Counted from the stretch's first letter, positions 51,993 to 62,036 are shown. The stretch is 64,000 nt of DNA from Halobacteroides halobius DSM 5150 (GCF_000328625.1 NC_019978.1:62001-126000), one strand, 5' to 3'. The notes: generated by a model from the letters alone, not told the origin. Program-made: numbers and translations.

Positions 51993-53708
51993 ATGAATTA
52001 CAAAGAAAAATATGAAAAGTGGTTAGAAAATGATTATTTTGATCAAGAAACAAAAGAAGAATTAGAGAAAATTTCTAATGATGAAGAGGAAATTGAAGAA
52101 AGATTTTATACTGATTTAGACTTTGGAACAGGTGGTATGAGAGGAATTATTGGTGCTGGTACTAATCGAGTCAATAAGTATACTATTAGAAAGGCTACAC
52201 AAGGTTTGGCTAACTACATAGCTAAAGAAGGAGATAAGTCTAAAGGTGTTGCTATCTCTCATGATAATAGACATAAATCTCGTCAATTTGCTACTGCGGC
52301 TGCTTTAGTATTAGCAGCTAATGGAATTAAAGCTTACTTATTTGATGATCTAAGACCAACTCCAGAACTTTCTTATGCAGTTAGAGAGTTAAATACTACA
52401 GCTGGAATTATGGTAACAGCAAGTCATAACCCACCTGAATATAACGGATATAAGGTTTATTGGAATGATGGAGCACAAATTGTTGCACCACATGATGAAG
52501 GGATTATTTCTGAAGTTAATGCAATTAATGATTTTTCTAAAGTCGAGATAATATCAAAAGAGGAAGCTAAGCAAGCAGGTTTATTTGAAATTATTGCACC
52601 TAGGATGGATGATGAGTATATTGAAACCCTAAAAAATTTATCACTTAACGAAGAAATCATAAAGAAAGTCTCTAATGATTTTGATATTGTTTATACACCA
52701 CTTCATGGGGCAGGAAATATTCCTGTTCAGCGAATTTTAGATGAATTAGGTTTTGAGAATGTACATGTAGTTGCAGAACAGGAAGAACCAGATCCTGATT
52801 TTTCAACTGTAGACTATCCCAATCCAGAAGAACCAGCAGTATTTGATTTAGCAATGGATTTAGCAGAAGAAGAGAATGCAGATTTGATTATGGCTAATGA
52901 TCCTGATGCAGATCGAGTTGGGATTGCTGTTAAAGATACTAGTGGTGAATGGAATTTCTTAAATGGTAATCAGGTAGGAGTTTTATTATCAGAATATATA
53001 CTTGAAAATTTAGCTTCAATTCCAGAGAACGGAACGATCATTAAGACTATTGTAACTACTGAGATGATTAATCCAATTGCTAATAAGTATAATATTGATG
53101 TGATGAATACTTTAACTGGTTTTAAGTATATTGGTGAAAAAATTAAAGAATTCAAGGCTGGTAAATACGATAAAAAGTATATCTTTGGTTTTGAAGAAAG
53201 TTATGGTTATTTATATGGAACTCATGCTCGAGATAAAGATGCCATAGTAGCAACAATGTTAATTGCTGAAATGGCAGCTTATTATGAATCTCAAGGTAGT
53301 TCTTTATATGAAGAACTAATGAGAATGTATGAAGAGTATGGTTATTACAAAGCAGATTTAGAAGCAATTAGAATGCCTGGAAAAGAGGGCCAAGAAAAAA
53401 TTAATGCTATATTAGCTGATTTAAGAGAAAATAGTCCAACAGAAATTAACGGGGAAGAAGTAGTAGTGAAGAAGGATTATTTAGCAAGAAAAAGTTATGA
53501 TTTAGAAAGTGGAGCAGAAAGTAAACTTGATTTACCAGAATCTAATGTGCTTCAGTTTGAGCTTGCGGATGATAGTTTAGTAACAGTTAGACCTTCTGGT
53601 ACTGAACCTAAAATTAAATTTTATTTCTCAGTTACAGCTGATAGTGACGAAGCAGCAGAAGAAAAATTAAATGCAGTTAAAGAATCAGTAATGAATTTAG
53701 TTGAATAA
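51993..53708 (+). CDS. Phospho-sugar mutase (PgcA-like phosphoglucomutase/phosphomannomutase)
   Basis: This 571-aa enzyme interconverts hexose-1- and 6-phosphates. FGTGGMRGIIGAG near the N-terminus, the phospho-serine loop TASHNPPEYNGYKVYW near 132, the metal loop NDPDADRVG near 291, GFEESYGYL (sugar loop) and the C-terminal VRPSGTEPKIKFYFS are all present. ATG 51993 was chosen behind GGAGGG; an upstream in-frame ATG lacks one. It may channel glucose-1-P from the sugar operon that follows into glycolysis. Confidence 0.95.
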   Translation: MNYKEKYEKWLENDYFDQETKEELEKISNDEEEIEERFYTDLDFGTGGMRGIIGAGTNRVNKYTIRKATQGLANYIAKEGDKSKGVAISHDNRHKSRQFATAAALVLAANGIKAYLFDDLRPTPELSYAVRELNTTAGIMVTASHNPPEYNGYKVYWNDGAQIVAPHDEGIISEVNAINDFSKVEIISKEEAKQAGLFEIIAPRMDDEYIETLKNLSLNEEIIKKVSNDFDIVYTPLHGAGNIPVQRILDELGFENVHVVAEQEEPDPDFSTVDYPNPEEPAVFDLAMDLAEEENADLIMANDPDADRVGIAVKDTSGEWNFLNGNQVGVLLSEYILENLASIPENGTIIKTIVTTEMINPIANKYNIDVMNTLTGFKYIGEKIKEFKAGKYDKKYIFGFEESYGYLYGTHARDKDAIVATMLIAEMAAYYESQGSSLYEELMRMYEEYGYYKADLEAIRMPGKEGQEKINAILADLRENSPTEINGEEVVVKKDYLARKSYDLESGAESKLDLPESNVLQFELADDSLVTVRPSGTEPKIKFYFSVTADSDEAAEEKLNAVKESVMNLVE

Positions 53709-53771
53709 TTTTTAAGGAGCTAGCTATAATAGTTAGCTCCTGTATAATTTTTGAAAGTAGTAAAAAATGTG

Positions 53772-53852
53772 TTGAAAAATGAATTTAATTAGTCTATAAT
53801 ATTTATAGAAGCGGTTCCAATTATTTTTTTGCATTCTTCGGAAGTGCTTCCA
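53772..53852 (+). promoter_or_regulatory. Promoter with two LacI-type operators for the second sugar operon
   Basis: TTGAAA (53772-53777), 17 bases, TATAAT (53795-53800). Two palindromes follow: GAAGCGGTTCC (53808-53818) and GGAAGTGCTTCCA (53840-53852), lying over and just after the start site, a classical repression layout. The regulator at 58834 is the likely partner. Confidence 0.75.
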
Positions 53853-53874
53853 AATAAAATTAAGGAGTGGTATA

Positions 53875-55125
53875 ATGAAAAAAAACATTTGGCTTTTCGG
53901 GTTAGTACTCACATTAGTCTTGGTAGTAACAACTACTTCCTCAGCTTGGTGGATCTTTGGTAATGACCAAAAAAGTAATGGTAAAATCACACTTGAATTC
54001 TTTCAAAATAAACAAGAGGCGGTTGATACTTATAACCAGCTAATTAAAAAATTCGAAAAGAGCCATCCTAAGATTGATATTAAACAAAATAATGTTCCTA
54101 GTGCTGAAACAGTCTTAAAGACACGATTAGCTAAAAATGATATTCCAGCTATTATGGGATTAGGTGCTAATTTTACTTATGGTCAGATAGCAGAAGCAGG
54201 CATTTTGGCTAATTTTTCTGATGACCCACAGCTTAAAAATATTCAACCAGCTTATTTAGAGATGACTAAAAACTTACATGAAGGAAATAAAAATTATGGG
54301 ATTCCTTATTCAGCAAATGCAAATACAATTCTTTATAATAAGACTAAATTTAAAAAACTAGGTTTAGAAATTCCTAAAACTTGGAATGAGTTAATTGCTA
54401 CAGCAAAAAAAATTGAGCAAGCAGGAGAAATTCCTTTTTATTTAACATTTAAAGATGCTTGGACAGCGATGATTCCTTGGAATTCACTTGCTGCTAATTT
54501 ACAAGGAGAAAATTTTATTGACCAGCGAAAAGCTGGAGAAACTACTTTTCAAGCAAGATACCAAAAAGTTGCTAAACGAATATATTCTTTACTTGATTAT
54601 GGACAGCAAGATATCTTTGGAAAAGGGTATAATGCAGGAAATAAAGCATTTGCTAAAGGAAAATCTGTAATGTATTTACAAGGAATTTGGGCGATTAGTT
54701 CTATCAAAAAAGCTAATCCAAATATCAAAATTGGTGCATTTGCCTTACCTGCTGTTAATGATGCTAGTAAGAACAAACTTGTTTCAGGTGTTGATACAGT
54801 ATTAACAATGTCTAGTCAATTATCTGATAGGAGGGCCAAAGCAGCTAAAGAGTTTATTCATTTTTTAATTAAACAAGAGAACACCCAATATTATATTAAT
54901 CAAGAAAAACTTTTTTCTGCTGTAAAGGGAGTATATCAAAAGGATCCGCAACTTGTTGACCTTAAAGAATACTTTGAGACTGGTCAACTTGCTCCGTTCC
55001 CTGATCACTATTATCCAGCAGGGATGCAAGTGCCTAGACTAATACAGAAATTTCTGTTGAATGGTAATATTGATTCCTTTTTAGAGAGGTTAGATAAAGC
55101 TTGGAATAGAGTACAAGCTAGATAA
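53875..55125 (+). CDS. Sugar ABC transporter substrate-binding protein (no lipobox)
   Basis: This 416-aa family-1 solute-binding protein has a signal peptide (KKNIWLFGLVLTLVLVVTTT, likely cleaved after SSA near 24), but no cysteine for lipid attachment, unlike the protein encoded at 11749. The mature part has ITLEFFQNKQEAVD, IPKTWNELIATAKKI and YLQGIWAISSIKKANP. If the organism is diderm, it could be a free periplasmic protein. It works with the two permeases downstream. SD TAAGGAGTGG. Confidence 0.88.
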   Translation: MKKNIWLFGLVLTLVLVVTTTSSAWWIFGNDQKSNGKITLEFFQNKQEAVDTYNQLIKKFEKSHPKIDIKQNNVPSAETVLKTRLAKNDIPAIMGLGANFTYGQIAEAGILANFSDDPQLKNIQPAYLEMTKNLHEGNKNYGIPYSANANTILYNKTKFKKLGLEIPKTWNELIATAKKIEQAGEIPFYLTFKDAWTAMIPWNSLAANLQGENFIDQRKAGETTFQARYQKVAKRIYSLLDYGQQDIFGKGYNAGNKAFAKGKSVMYLQGIWAISSIKKANPNIKIGAFALPAVNDASKNKLVSGVDTVLTMSSQLSDRRAKAAKEFIHFLIKQENTQYYINQEKLFSAVKGVYQKDPQLVDLKEYFETGQLAPFPDHYYPAGMQVPRLIQKFLLNGNIDSFLERLDKAWNRVQAR

Positions 55126-55138
55126 TTTAACTAGTAGT

Positions 55139-55188
55139 CTTCTTACTGGGATTAAAATAATATAATAAAATAAGGACTCGGTAAGAAG
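55139..55188 (+). repeat. Intercistronic inverted repeat in the second sugar operon
   Basis: CTTCTTACTG (55139-55148) pairs with CGGTAAGAAG (55179-55188), one G-T pair, enclosing 30 AT-rich bases. It has no T-run. It may stabilise the mRNA 3' end of the binding-protein gene, as in other importer operons. Confidence 0.5.
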
Positions 55189-55224
55189 TCTATAATAAAT
55201 TAATTCTTAGCAGAGGTGATAATT

Positions 55225-56091
55225 GTGATAAAAAGAAATTCAAGAATGTTTTATTATATGACCATTCCAGCTTTGATATTATTTTTTATATTTCATACCT
55301 TCCCTGCTTTGCAAGGTGTTTATTATAGTTTCACTAATTGGCGTGGATTTGGCAATTATGATTTTGTCGGATTAAAAAATTATATCAATTTATTTAAGGA
55401 TCCACGAATTTGGCATTCTTACATTTTTACTTTTAAATTTGCAATTGTATCTACTATTTTAGTAAATACAATAGGACTATTAGTTGCTATTGGTCTTAAT
55501 TCTAAGATTAAGTTTAAAACTACTTTACGGGCGATATATTTCTTGCCCCATATTTTAAGCATTTTAATCGTAGGTTATGTATTTAAGTATATTTTCACTT
55601 ATTTCTTACCAGATATTGCAAGCTCATTAGGAATAGGAATGCTTACTAAAAGTATTCTAGGGAATCCAGATTTAGCTTGGATTGGAGTAGTTATTCTTGC
55701 CGTTTGGCAATCAAGTGCTTTTCATGTTGTTTTATATTTAGCAGGTTTACAGACAATACCTAAAAATTTATATGATGCTGCAAGCATTGATGGGGCAGGT
55801 AGTTGGGGACGGTTTAAACATATTACTTTTCCATTAATAGCTCCTTTCTTTACTGTTAATATGGTATTGGCTTTAAAGAATTTTTTAATGGTTTTTGACC
55901 ATGTTATGGCTTTAACTGGTGGAGGACCTGGATTGGCTACTGAATCTATTTCTTTATTAATTTATCATGGTGGATTTCAAGGGGGAGAGTTTGCTTATCA
56001 GACAGCCAATGCAGTAGTTTATTTTATTATTATTTTGATTGTTTCGTTATTTCAGCTTAAGGTTTTACAAGAACGGGAGGTGGAGTTATAA
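55225..56091 (+). CDS. Sugar ABC transporter permease (MalF-type)
   Basis: This 288-aa membrane protein has about six helices. The EAA loop near residue 190 reads DAASIDGAGSWGRFKHITFPLI. Start at GTG 55225 behind AGAGGTGAT; the frame extends to a GTG at 55216 inside that ribosome site. The GGGPGLATESIS segment near the C-terminus is typical of family permeases. The stop overlaps the next gene by one base. Confidence 0.92.
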   Translation: MIKRNSRMFYYMTIPALILFFIFHTFPALQGVYYSFTNWRGFGNYDFVGLKNYINLFKDPRIWHSYIFTFKFAIVSTILVNTIGLLVAIGLNSKIKFKTTLRAIYFLPHILSILIVGYVFKYIFTYFLPDIASSLGIGMLTKSILGNPDLAWIGVVILAVWQSSAFHVVLYLAGLQTIPKNLYDAASIDGAGSWGRFKHITFPLIAPFFTVNMVLALKNFLMVFDHVMALTGGGPGLATESISLLIYHGGFQGGEFAYQTANAVVYFIIILIVSLFQLKVLQEREVEL

Positions 56092-56975
56092 TGGCACAAG
56101 AGGGAGTAATAACTAATAAAGATGATGTAGTCAAAGAATTACACAATGATTCTTCTAGAGAAGATATCAATTGGTTAGTAACCATATTATTGATAATGGG
56201 AGCTCTTTTTATTTTGTTTCCATTGTACTTAACTGTAACTGTAGCTTTGAAGACACCCCAAGAGATGGCTCAATCACTTTTAGCACTGCCTTTAGGTTTT
56301 CATTGGGAGAACTTTGCTAAAGCAATAGAAATGACCCATTATTTTAGAAGCTTAACAAATAGTAGTTTAGTTACTATTCCAGCAGTGGTTTTTACTTTAT
56401 TTACTAATTCTATGGTAGCCTATGCTATTGGTAGGAATATGGATAAGAAGTTTTTTAAACTTCTGTATTATTATTTTATTAGTGCTATGTTCATTCCTTT
56501 TCCAATTATTATGTTACCAATTGTAAAAGAGATGAGTTTATTTGGATTGGATAATATCCCTGGTTTAATTATTTTGTATATTGTTTATGGATTATCACTT
56601 AATATTTTTATTTATATAGGGTATATTAAATCAATTCCTAGAACTATAGAAGAAGCTGCAATTATTGATGGAGCTAACACTTGGCAGATTTTTTGGAAAA
56701 TTATTTTTCCACTATTAAAACCAGTCAATGCTACAGTTGCCATTTTAACTGGACTTTGGGCTTGGAATGACTTTATGCTTCCTTTGGTTATATTAAGTGA
56801 TCGTAGTTCTATGACTTTACCATTAGTTCAGCATGTATTTCAATCACAATTTAGTACTAATTATAATTTAGCTTTTGCTTCGTATTTATTAGCATTAATC
56901 CCAATGCTTTTGCTATATATATTTGCACAAAAATGGATCATTGGTGGAGTAATGAGAGGTTCAATTAAGGAATAA
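56091..56975 (+). CDS. Sugar ABC transporter permease (MalG-type)
   Basis: This 294-aa protein has a hydrophilic N-terminal 30 residues followed by about six helices. The EAA loop EEAAIIDGANTWQIFWKIIFPL is near residue 195. Ends in WIIGGVMRGSIKE as usual for MalG-like proteins. The start overlaps the stop of the other permease (TAATGG), so translation is coupled. No ATPase gene is nearby. Confidence 0.92.
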   Translation: MAQEGVITNKDDVVKELHNDSSREDINWLVTILLIMGALFILFPLYLTVTVALKTPQEMAQSLLALPLGFHWENFAKAIEMTHYFRSLTNSSLVTIPAVVFTLFTNSMVAYAIGRNMDKKFFKLLYYYFISAMFIPFPIIMLPIVKEMSLFGLDNIPGLIILYIVYGLSLNIFIYIGYIKSIPRTIEEAAIIDGANTWQIFWKIIFPLLKPVNATVAILTGLWAWNDFMLPLVILSDRSSMTLPLVQHVFQSQFSTNYNLAFASYLLALIPMLLLYIFAQKWIIGGVMRGSIKE

Positions 56976-57080
56976 GAGCTTTATAAGTATAAGAAACTTG
57001 ATATAATGAAAGATAAAGGTTAATAAAAAAAGAATTAGAATCAAATAAGAGTAATAATATTATAATCTAGGAGGTAGATT

Positions 57081-58760
57081 ATGAATAAAAAATGGTGGAA
57101 GGAAGCAGTAGTCTATCAAATTTATCCAAGAAGTTTTAATGATTCAAATGGAGATGGGATTGGTGATTTAAGAGGAGTTATTGAGAAAGTAGATTATTTA
57201 GATAAGTTAGGCATAGATGTAGTCTGGTTAAATCCAGTCTATGAATCACCTAATGATGATAATGGTTATGATATTAGTGATTATCAAGCAATTATGGATG
57301 AGTTTGGTACAATGATGGACTGGGAAGAGCTATTAGAAGCACTTCATGATAGAGGAATTAAATTAATTATGGATTTAGTAGTTAATCATACTTCTGATGA
57401 ACATAAATGGTTTGTTGAGTCTCGCAAATCAAAAGACAATCTTTACCGAGATTATTATATTTGGCGTCCTGGAGAAGATGGTGCCCCGCCTAATAATTGG
57501 CGTTCACATTTTAGTGGCTCAGCTTGGGACTATGATGAACAGACAGATGAATATTATTTACATCTATTTAGTAGCAAACAGCCTGATCTAAACTGGAAAA
57601 ATCCTAATTTAAGACAAGAAATATACAAGATGATGACTTGGTGGTTAGAAAAAGGAATTGATGGTTTTCGAATGGATGTTATTAATATGATTTCTAAAGT
57701 AGAAGGTTTACCAGATGGAGAGGAAGTAGGAGAAGATGGTTATGCTTCTGGCGGAGAATATTTCTTAAATGGGCCAAAAGTTCATGATTATTTACAGGAG
57801 ATGAACCAAGAGGTTTTATCTAAATATGACATTATGACAGTAGGAGAGACTCCAGGTGTAACGCCTAAACAAGGGATTAAATATGTAGCAAAAGAGCGCA
57901 AGGAGCTTGATATGGTCTTTCAGTTTGAACTAATGGATATTGATTCTGGTGAAGGTGGCAAATGGGATCTAGCAGATTGGAAGTTAACTGAACTTAAGAA
58001 TATTATAAGTAAATGGCAGATTGGATTAGAAAATCAAGGTTGGAATAGTTTGTATTTAAATAATCATGATCAACCACGACCAGTCTCTCGTTTTGGAGAT
58101 GATGATAAGTATCGAGTTGAATCTGCTAAAATGTTGGCTACTATGAATCATACTTTACAAGGAACTCCTTATATTTATCAAGGGGAAGAGATTGGAATGA
58201 CTAATGTAGAGTTTGATTCTATTACTGATTATGAAGATATAGAAACTTTAAATATGTACCAAGAGAGAGTAGTTGAAGGTAATAAAGACCGAGAAGAAGT
58301 AATGGAAGCAATCTATGCTAAAGGTAGAGATAATGCTAGAACGCCAATGCACTGGGATAATAGTGAAAACGCTGGATTTACTGATGGTAAGCCCTGGATT
58401 AAACTTAATCCTAATTATAAAGAGATAAATGTAGAGAATGCTTTGGATAATCCAGATTCTATCTTTTATTATTATCAAAAGTTAATTAAACTTAGAAAAG
58501 AGAACCCGGTATTTGTTTATGGTAATTATCAATTATTATTAGAAGATGATGAGAATATTTATGCTTATTTAAGAAATTATAATGGTCAACGATTGTTAGT
58601 AATCCTTAATTTCTTTGCAAAAGAAGTAAAATTTGAGTTATCAGATAATATTAATTTTGCTAGTAAGGAATTATTAATTAGTAATTATGAAGTTAATGAA
58701 GAACAAATTTCAGAAATAGACCTCAGACCTTATGAAGCTAGAGTTTATAAATTAAGTTAA
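57081..58760 (+). CDS. GH13 alpha-glucosidase, oligo-1,6-glucosidase-like
   Basis: This 559-aa cytoplasmic enzyme has WWKEAVVYQIYPRSF at the start and the conserved GH13 regions: DLVVNHTSD, GFRMDVINMIS with nucleophile Asp199, VGETPGV with acid Glu256 and NNHDQPR with Asp330. QPDLN (168-172) and Val200 right after the nucleophile are known marks of alpha-1,6-specific members (oligo-1,6-glucosidase subfamily). It probably splits isomalto-oligosaccharides or related disaccharides taken up by the importer encoded upstream. SD AGGAGGT. Confidence 0.93.
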   Translation: MNKKWWKEAVVYQIYPRSFNDSNGDGIGDLRGVIEKVDYLDKLGIDVVWLNPVYESPNDDNGYDISDYQAIMDEFGTMMDWEELLEALHDRGIKLIMDLVVNHTSDEHKWFVESRKSKDNLYRDYYIWRPGEDGAPPNNWRSHFSGSAWDYDEQTDEYYLHLFSSKQPDLNWKNPNLRQEIYKMMTWWLEKGIDGFRMDVINMISKVEGLPDGEEVGEDGYASGGEYFLNGPKVHDYLQEMNQEVLSKYDIMTVGETPGVTPKQGIKYVAKERKELDMVFQFELMDIDSGEGGKWDLADWKLTELKNIISKWQIGLENQGWNSLYLNNHDQPRPVSRFGDDDKYRVESAKMLATMNHTLQGTPYIYQGEEIGMTNVEFDSITDYEDIETLNMYQERVVEGNKDREEVMEAIYAKGRDNARTPMHWDNSENAGFTDGKPWIKLNPNYKEINVENALDNPDSIFYYYQKLIKLRKENPVFVYGNYQLLLEDDENIYAYLRNYNGQRLLVILNFFAKEVKFELSDNINFASKELLISNYEVNEEQISEIDLRPYEARVYKLS

Positions 58761-58833
58761 GTAAATACAGTTAAAATTGGTGATAATGTGTGGATTGAAG
58801 GTATAAATAAACAATTAAAAAGGTAGGTAAACA

Positions 58834-59814
58834 ATGAGTAAAACAACGATTTATGATGTAGCAGAAGCTGCTGAAGTTGGAATAGGAACTGTATCTAGAG
58901 TCTTAAATAATAGTGAAAAAGTTAGTGATGAAACCCGAAATAAGGTATTAAAGGTAATTAAAGAATTAAATTATTATCCTAATGGAATGGCTAGAGGTTT
59001 AGCCTTACAGAGAACAAATGCTATTGGAGTTATGGTGCCTTCTTTTATTGATCATTTCTTTGTAGAAGTTTTAAGGGGTGTCCAGGCTGGATTAAATCAA
59101 TTTGATTTAGATCTAGTATTATTTAAGGTTGATAAAGAAGAAAAGGATAAGCATATTAACCGGGTTTTACAAGGGAGAAAGGTAGACGGGGTATTAGCTA
59201 TTACCCTTGATTTAACTAAAGAAGAAGTTAACAAGTTTAAAGAATTAGATTTACCCTTGGTCTTAGTAGATGATTATCAACAGGATGTAAACTCCATTTT
59301 TGTTGATGACATCGCTGGAGTAAAAAAAGCTATTAGCTATTTAATAGAATTAGGTCACCAAAGAATTGCCTTTTTTGATGGGCCGTTAGAAAGTAATCAT
59401 GGAAAACAGAGATTAGAGGGAGTAAAAATTGCTTTTGCAGAAGCAGGTTTAGAATTTGATGAGCAGTTATTACAGGAGGGTGATTTTACTGTTGAATCAG
59501 GATATCAATCAATGAAGAAAATACTTGATGTAGAGGAGAGACCAACAGCTATTTTTGCTGCTTCTGATGATCAAGCAGTTGGTGCCCTAGAAGCAATTAA
59601 GGAGGAAGGTTTGTCTGTACCAGATGGTTTTGCTTTAATTGGCTATGATAATATTGAATTAGCTCGTTATTTAGATTTAACAACTGTTAGTCAGCCTATG
59701 TTTAAAATGGGGGAGTTAGGAATTGAGACTTTGGCCAAATTAATCTATTCTAAGCAAGATGATTTAATAAAAAAGAAGATAGAACCTAAATTAGTTATTA
59801 GAAATTCTTGTTAG
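58834..59814 (+). CDS. LacI-family transcriptional regulator (second sugar operon)
   Basis: This 326-aa repressor has TTIYDVAEAAEVGIGTVSRVLNN as helix-turn-helix and PNGMARGLALQRT as hinge. The ligand domain follows, with IGVMVPSFIDHFF and LIGYDNIELARYLDLTTVSQP. It directly follows the GH13 gene and likely represses the operon via operators at 53808 and 53840, and perhaps also at 59902. Confidence 0.92.
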   Translation: MSKTTIYDVAEAAEVGIGTVSRVLNNSEKVSDETRNKVLKVIKELNYYPNGMARGLALQRTNAIGVMVPSFIDHFFVEVLRGVQAGLNQFDLDLVLFKVDKEEKDKHINRVLQGRKVDGVLAITLDLTKEEVNKFKELDLPLVLVDDYQQDVNSIFVDDIAGVKKAISYLIELGHQRIAFFDGPLESNHGKQRLEGVKIAFAEAGLEFDEQLLQEGDFTVESGYQSMKKILDVEERPTAIFAASDDQAVGALEAIKEEGLSVPDGFALIGYDNIELARYLDLTTVSQPMFKMGELGIETLAKLIYSKQDDLIKKKIEPKLVIRNSC

Positions 59815-59868
59815 AGATAAAAAATATAGTGTAGCTATTTTATAATTGGAAATTTAAAGTTATTTAAT

Positions 59869-59914
59869 TTGTAAAAAGAGTTATCTTTGGTATAATTATA
59901 GTGGAAGCGTTTCA
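59869..59914 (+). promoter_or_regulatory. Promoter with LacI-type operator before the oxidoreductase operon
   Basis: TTGTAA (59869-59874), 16 bases, TATAAT (59891-59896), and TGGAAGCGTTTCA (59902-59914) directly downstream at the likely start site. Confidence 0.65.
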
Positions 59915-59974
59915 ACTAATGTTCTTATTAATAGTAAAAATAGTTTATAAAAAATATAACAAGGAGGAGTTATA

Positions 59975-61006
59975 ATGTTGAAAGTAGGAGTTGTTGGTTG
60001 TGGTTCTATTGCAGAATATCGTCATATTCCAGAATATATAGCTAATAAGGATGTAGAGGTAGTAGCTCTGTGTGATATTGTAGAACAAAGAGCAGAAAAG
60101 TTTGTTAATAAGTATGAACTAACAAATGCTAAGGTGTATACTGATTATAAGGAATTGGTAAAGGATAAAGAAATAGATGCAGTAAGTGTTTGTACACCAA
60201 ATTATTTACACGCGCCTGTTTCTATCGCTGCAGCTAAATCTGGTAAGCATGTTTTATGTGAGAAGCCTTTAGCAACTTCAGAAGAAGAATCTAAGGATAT
60301 GATTGAAGCTGCTAAGGAGAATGATGTTTTCTTAATGGTTGGCCATAACCAAAGATTAATGCCTATTCACCAGAAAGCTAAAGAAATTATTGAGCAAGGA
60401 AAATTAGGTCAGATTACTTCTTTTAAGACTACTTTTGGGCATCCTGGGCCGGATGATTGGAGTGCTGATGGCGAAGATAGCTGGTTCTTTAGAAAAGATG
60501 AAGCTTTTATTGGTGCTTTAGGAGATTTAGGAGTACATAAAGCTGATTTAATGAGATGGTTATTAGATAAGGAAGTAACTGAAGTAGGTGCTTTTTATGA
60601 TACATTAGTTAAAGATGGGGATGTAGATGATAATGCAGTTTTTATTTTGCGCATGGAAGATGGTGTACTAGGGAACTTATCAGCTAGTTGGACTTATACT
60701 GCTGAAGAGGATAATAGTACAGTAATTTATGGAACGAAGGGGATTATGAAGTTAGGAAGTCCAGAATCTGCTGAGCCAGTTATTATTAAATATGCTAATG
60801 GCACAGAAGAGGTACATCGTGTAGTGGGGATGCAAAGTAATGATGATGATGGCCAGAGTTTAAGTAGTGGGGTCATTGATTATTTTGTTGATCATATTAA
60901 ACGTGATAAAAAGCCTGCTATTTCTGGTGAAGAAGGGTACAAATCTCTTAAAGTGATCTTGGCTGGGTTAGAAGCTGCTAATGAGAAAACAATTATTAAG
61001 CTATAG
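59975..61006 (+). CDS. Gfo/Idh/MocA-family oxidoreductase (first)
   Basis: This 343-aa NAD(P)-dependent dehydrogenase has an N-terminal Rossmann fold (KVGVVGCGSIAEYRHIP) and the family motif HVLCEKPLATSEEE near residue 92 with catalytic Lys. The C-terminal half is an alpha/beta sheet domain with DLGVHKADLMRWL near 188. Substrate not determined; likely a sugar, inositol or 3-keto-sugar derivative. It heads a cluster with an isomerase and a second family member. SD AAGGAGGAG. Confidence 0.9.
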   Translation: MLKVGVVGCGSIAEYRHIPEYIANKDVEVVALCDIVEQRAEKFVNKYELTNAKVYTDYKELVKDKEIDAVSVCTPNYLHAPVSIAAAKSGKHVLCEKPLATSEEESKDMIEAAKENDVFLMVGHNQRLMPIHQKAKEIIEQGKLGQITSFKTTFGHPGPDDWSADGEDSWFFRKDEAFIGALGDLGVHKADLMRWLLDKEVTEVGAFYDTLVKDGDVDDNAVFILRMEDGVLGNLSASWTYTAEEDNSTVIYGTKGIMKLGSPESAEPVIIKYANGTEEVHRVVGMQSNDDDGQSLSSGVIDYFVDHIKRDKKPAISGEEGYKSLKVILAGLEAANEKTIIKL

Positions 61007-61067
61007 TAATTTATCGTTAACATTGTAAATGTAATTATTAATTAACAAAACAGAGGGGGAATAATAG

Positions 61068-62036
61068 ATGAAAGCTGGTGTTTTTAATCCTGTATTTGGA
61101 GATAGTCTATCTTTAGCAGAAATGTTAGATAAAGTAGTTGAATTAGGTTTAGATGCTGTTGAAATTGGAACTGGTTGCTCACCAGGTAATTTTCATTGTA
61201 AACCAGATGAATTATTAAATGATGAAGCTAAGTTAGAAGAATTTAAAGCTGCTTTTGAGGATAGAGACTTAATTATTAGTGGTTTAAGTTGTCATGGTAA
61301 TCCCTTACATCCTGTACCAGAAAAAGCAGAAGCAGATCATGAAGTATTTAGAAAGACTGTTTTATTAGCAGAAAAGTTAGAAGTACCTGTAGTTAATTTA
61401 TTTTCTGGTTGTCCAGGTGGTAGTGAAGATGCAAAACGTCCTAATTGGATTACTTATACTTGGCCAAATGATTATGCAGAGGCTTTAGAATGGCAATGGG
61501 AAGAAAAAGTAATTCCTTATTGGAAAGAACAAGGTAAGTTTGCCCAAGAACATGGAATTAAGTTAGCTTTTGAAATGCATCCTGGTTTTGTTGTTTATAA
61601 TCCTGCGACATTATTAAAATTAAGAGAAGCTGTGGGTGATGTAATAGGGGCCAACTTTGATCCAAGCCATTTAATCTGGCAGGGAATTGAACCTGTAAAA
61701 GCTATTCATGAGCTTAAAGGAGCAATTTATCATTTCCATGCTAAAGATACAGCTATTAATCCAGTTAGATGTCCTGTAAATGGTGTTTTAGATACAACTA
61801 ATTTAGGAGAGGTGGCTGAGAGATCGTGGGCTTTTAGAAGTTTAGGTTATGGTAATGGTATTAAGTACTGGAAAGATATTGTAAGTGCTTTAAGGATGAC
61901 TGGTTATGATTATGTATTAAGCATTGAACATGAAGATGCTTTAGCATCTGTAGATGAAGGATTAACTAAAGCTGCTCAAGTATTAAAGGAATCTTTACTA
62001 TATGAAGAACCTGTTAATCCTTGGTGGACTGATTAA
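61068..62036 (+). CDS. Sugar phosphate isomerase/epimerase-type TIM-barrel protein
   Basis: This 322-aa protein is of the AP-endonuclease-2/xylose-isomerase-like superfamily. Metal-binding segments FEMHPGF near 167, NFDPSHLIWQ near 198, YHFHAKDT near 225 and LSIEHED near 284 are visible. LDAVEIGTGCSPGNFHCKP lies near the start. Between two Gfo/Idh/MocA genes it probably handles a keto-sugar intermediate; the exact reaction is not known. Confidence 0.88.
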   Translation: MKAGVFNPVFGDSLSLAEMLDKVVELGLDAVEIGTGCSPGNFHCKPDELLNDEAKLEEFKAAFEDRDLIISGLSCHGNPLHPVPEKAEADHEVFRKTVLLAEKLEVPVVNLFSGCPGGSEDAKRPNWITYTWPNDYAEALEWQWEEKVIPYWKEQGKFAQEHGIKLAFEMHPGFVVYNPATLLKLREAVGDVIGANFDPSHLIWQGIEPVKAIHELKGAIYHFHAKDTAINPVRCPVNGVLDTTNLGEVAERSWAFRSLGYGNGIKYWKDIVSALRMTGYDYVLSIEHEDALASVDEGLTKAAQVLKESLLYEEPVNPWWTD

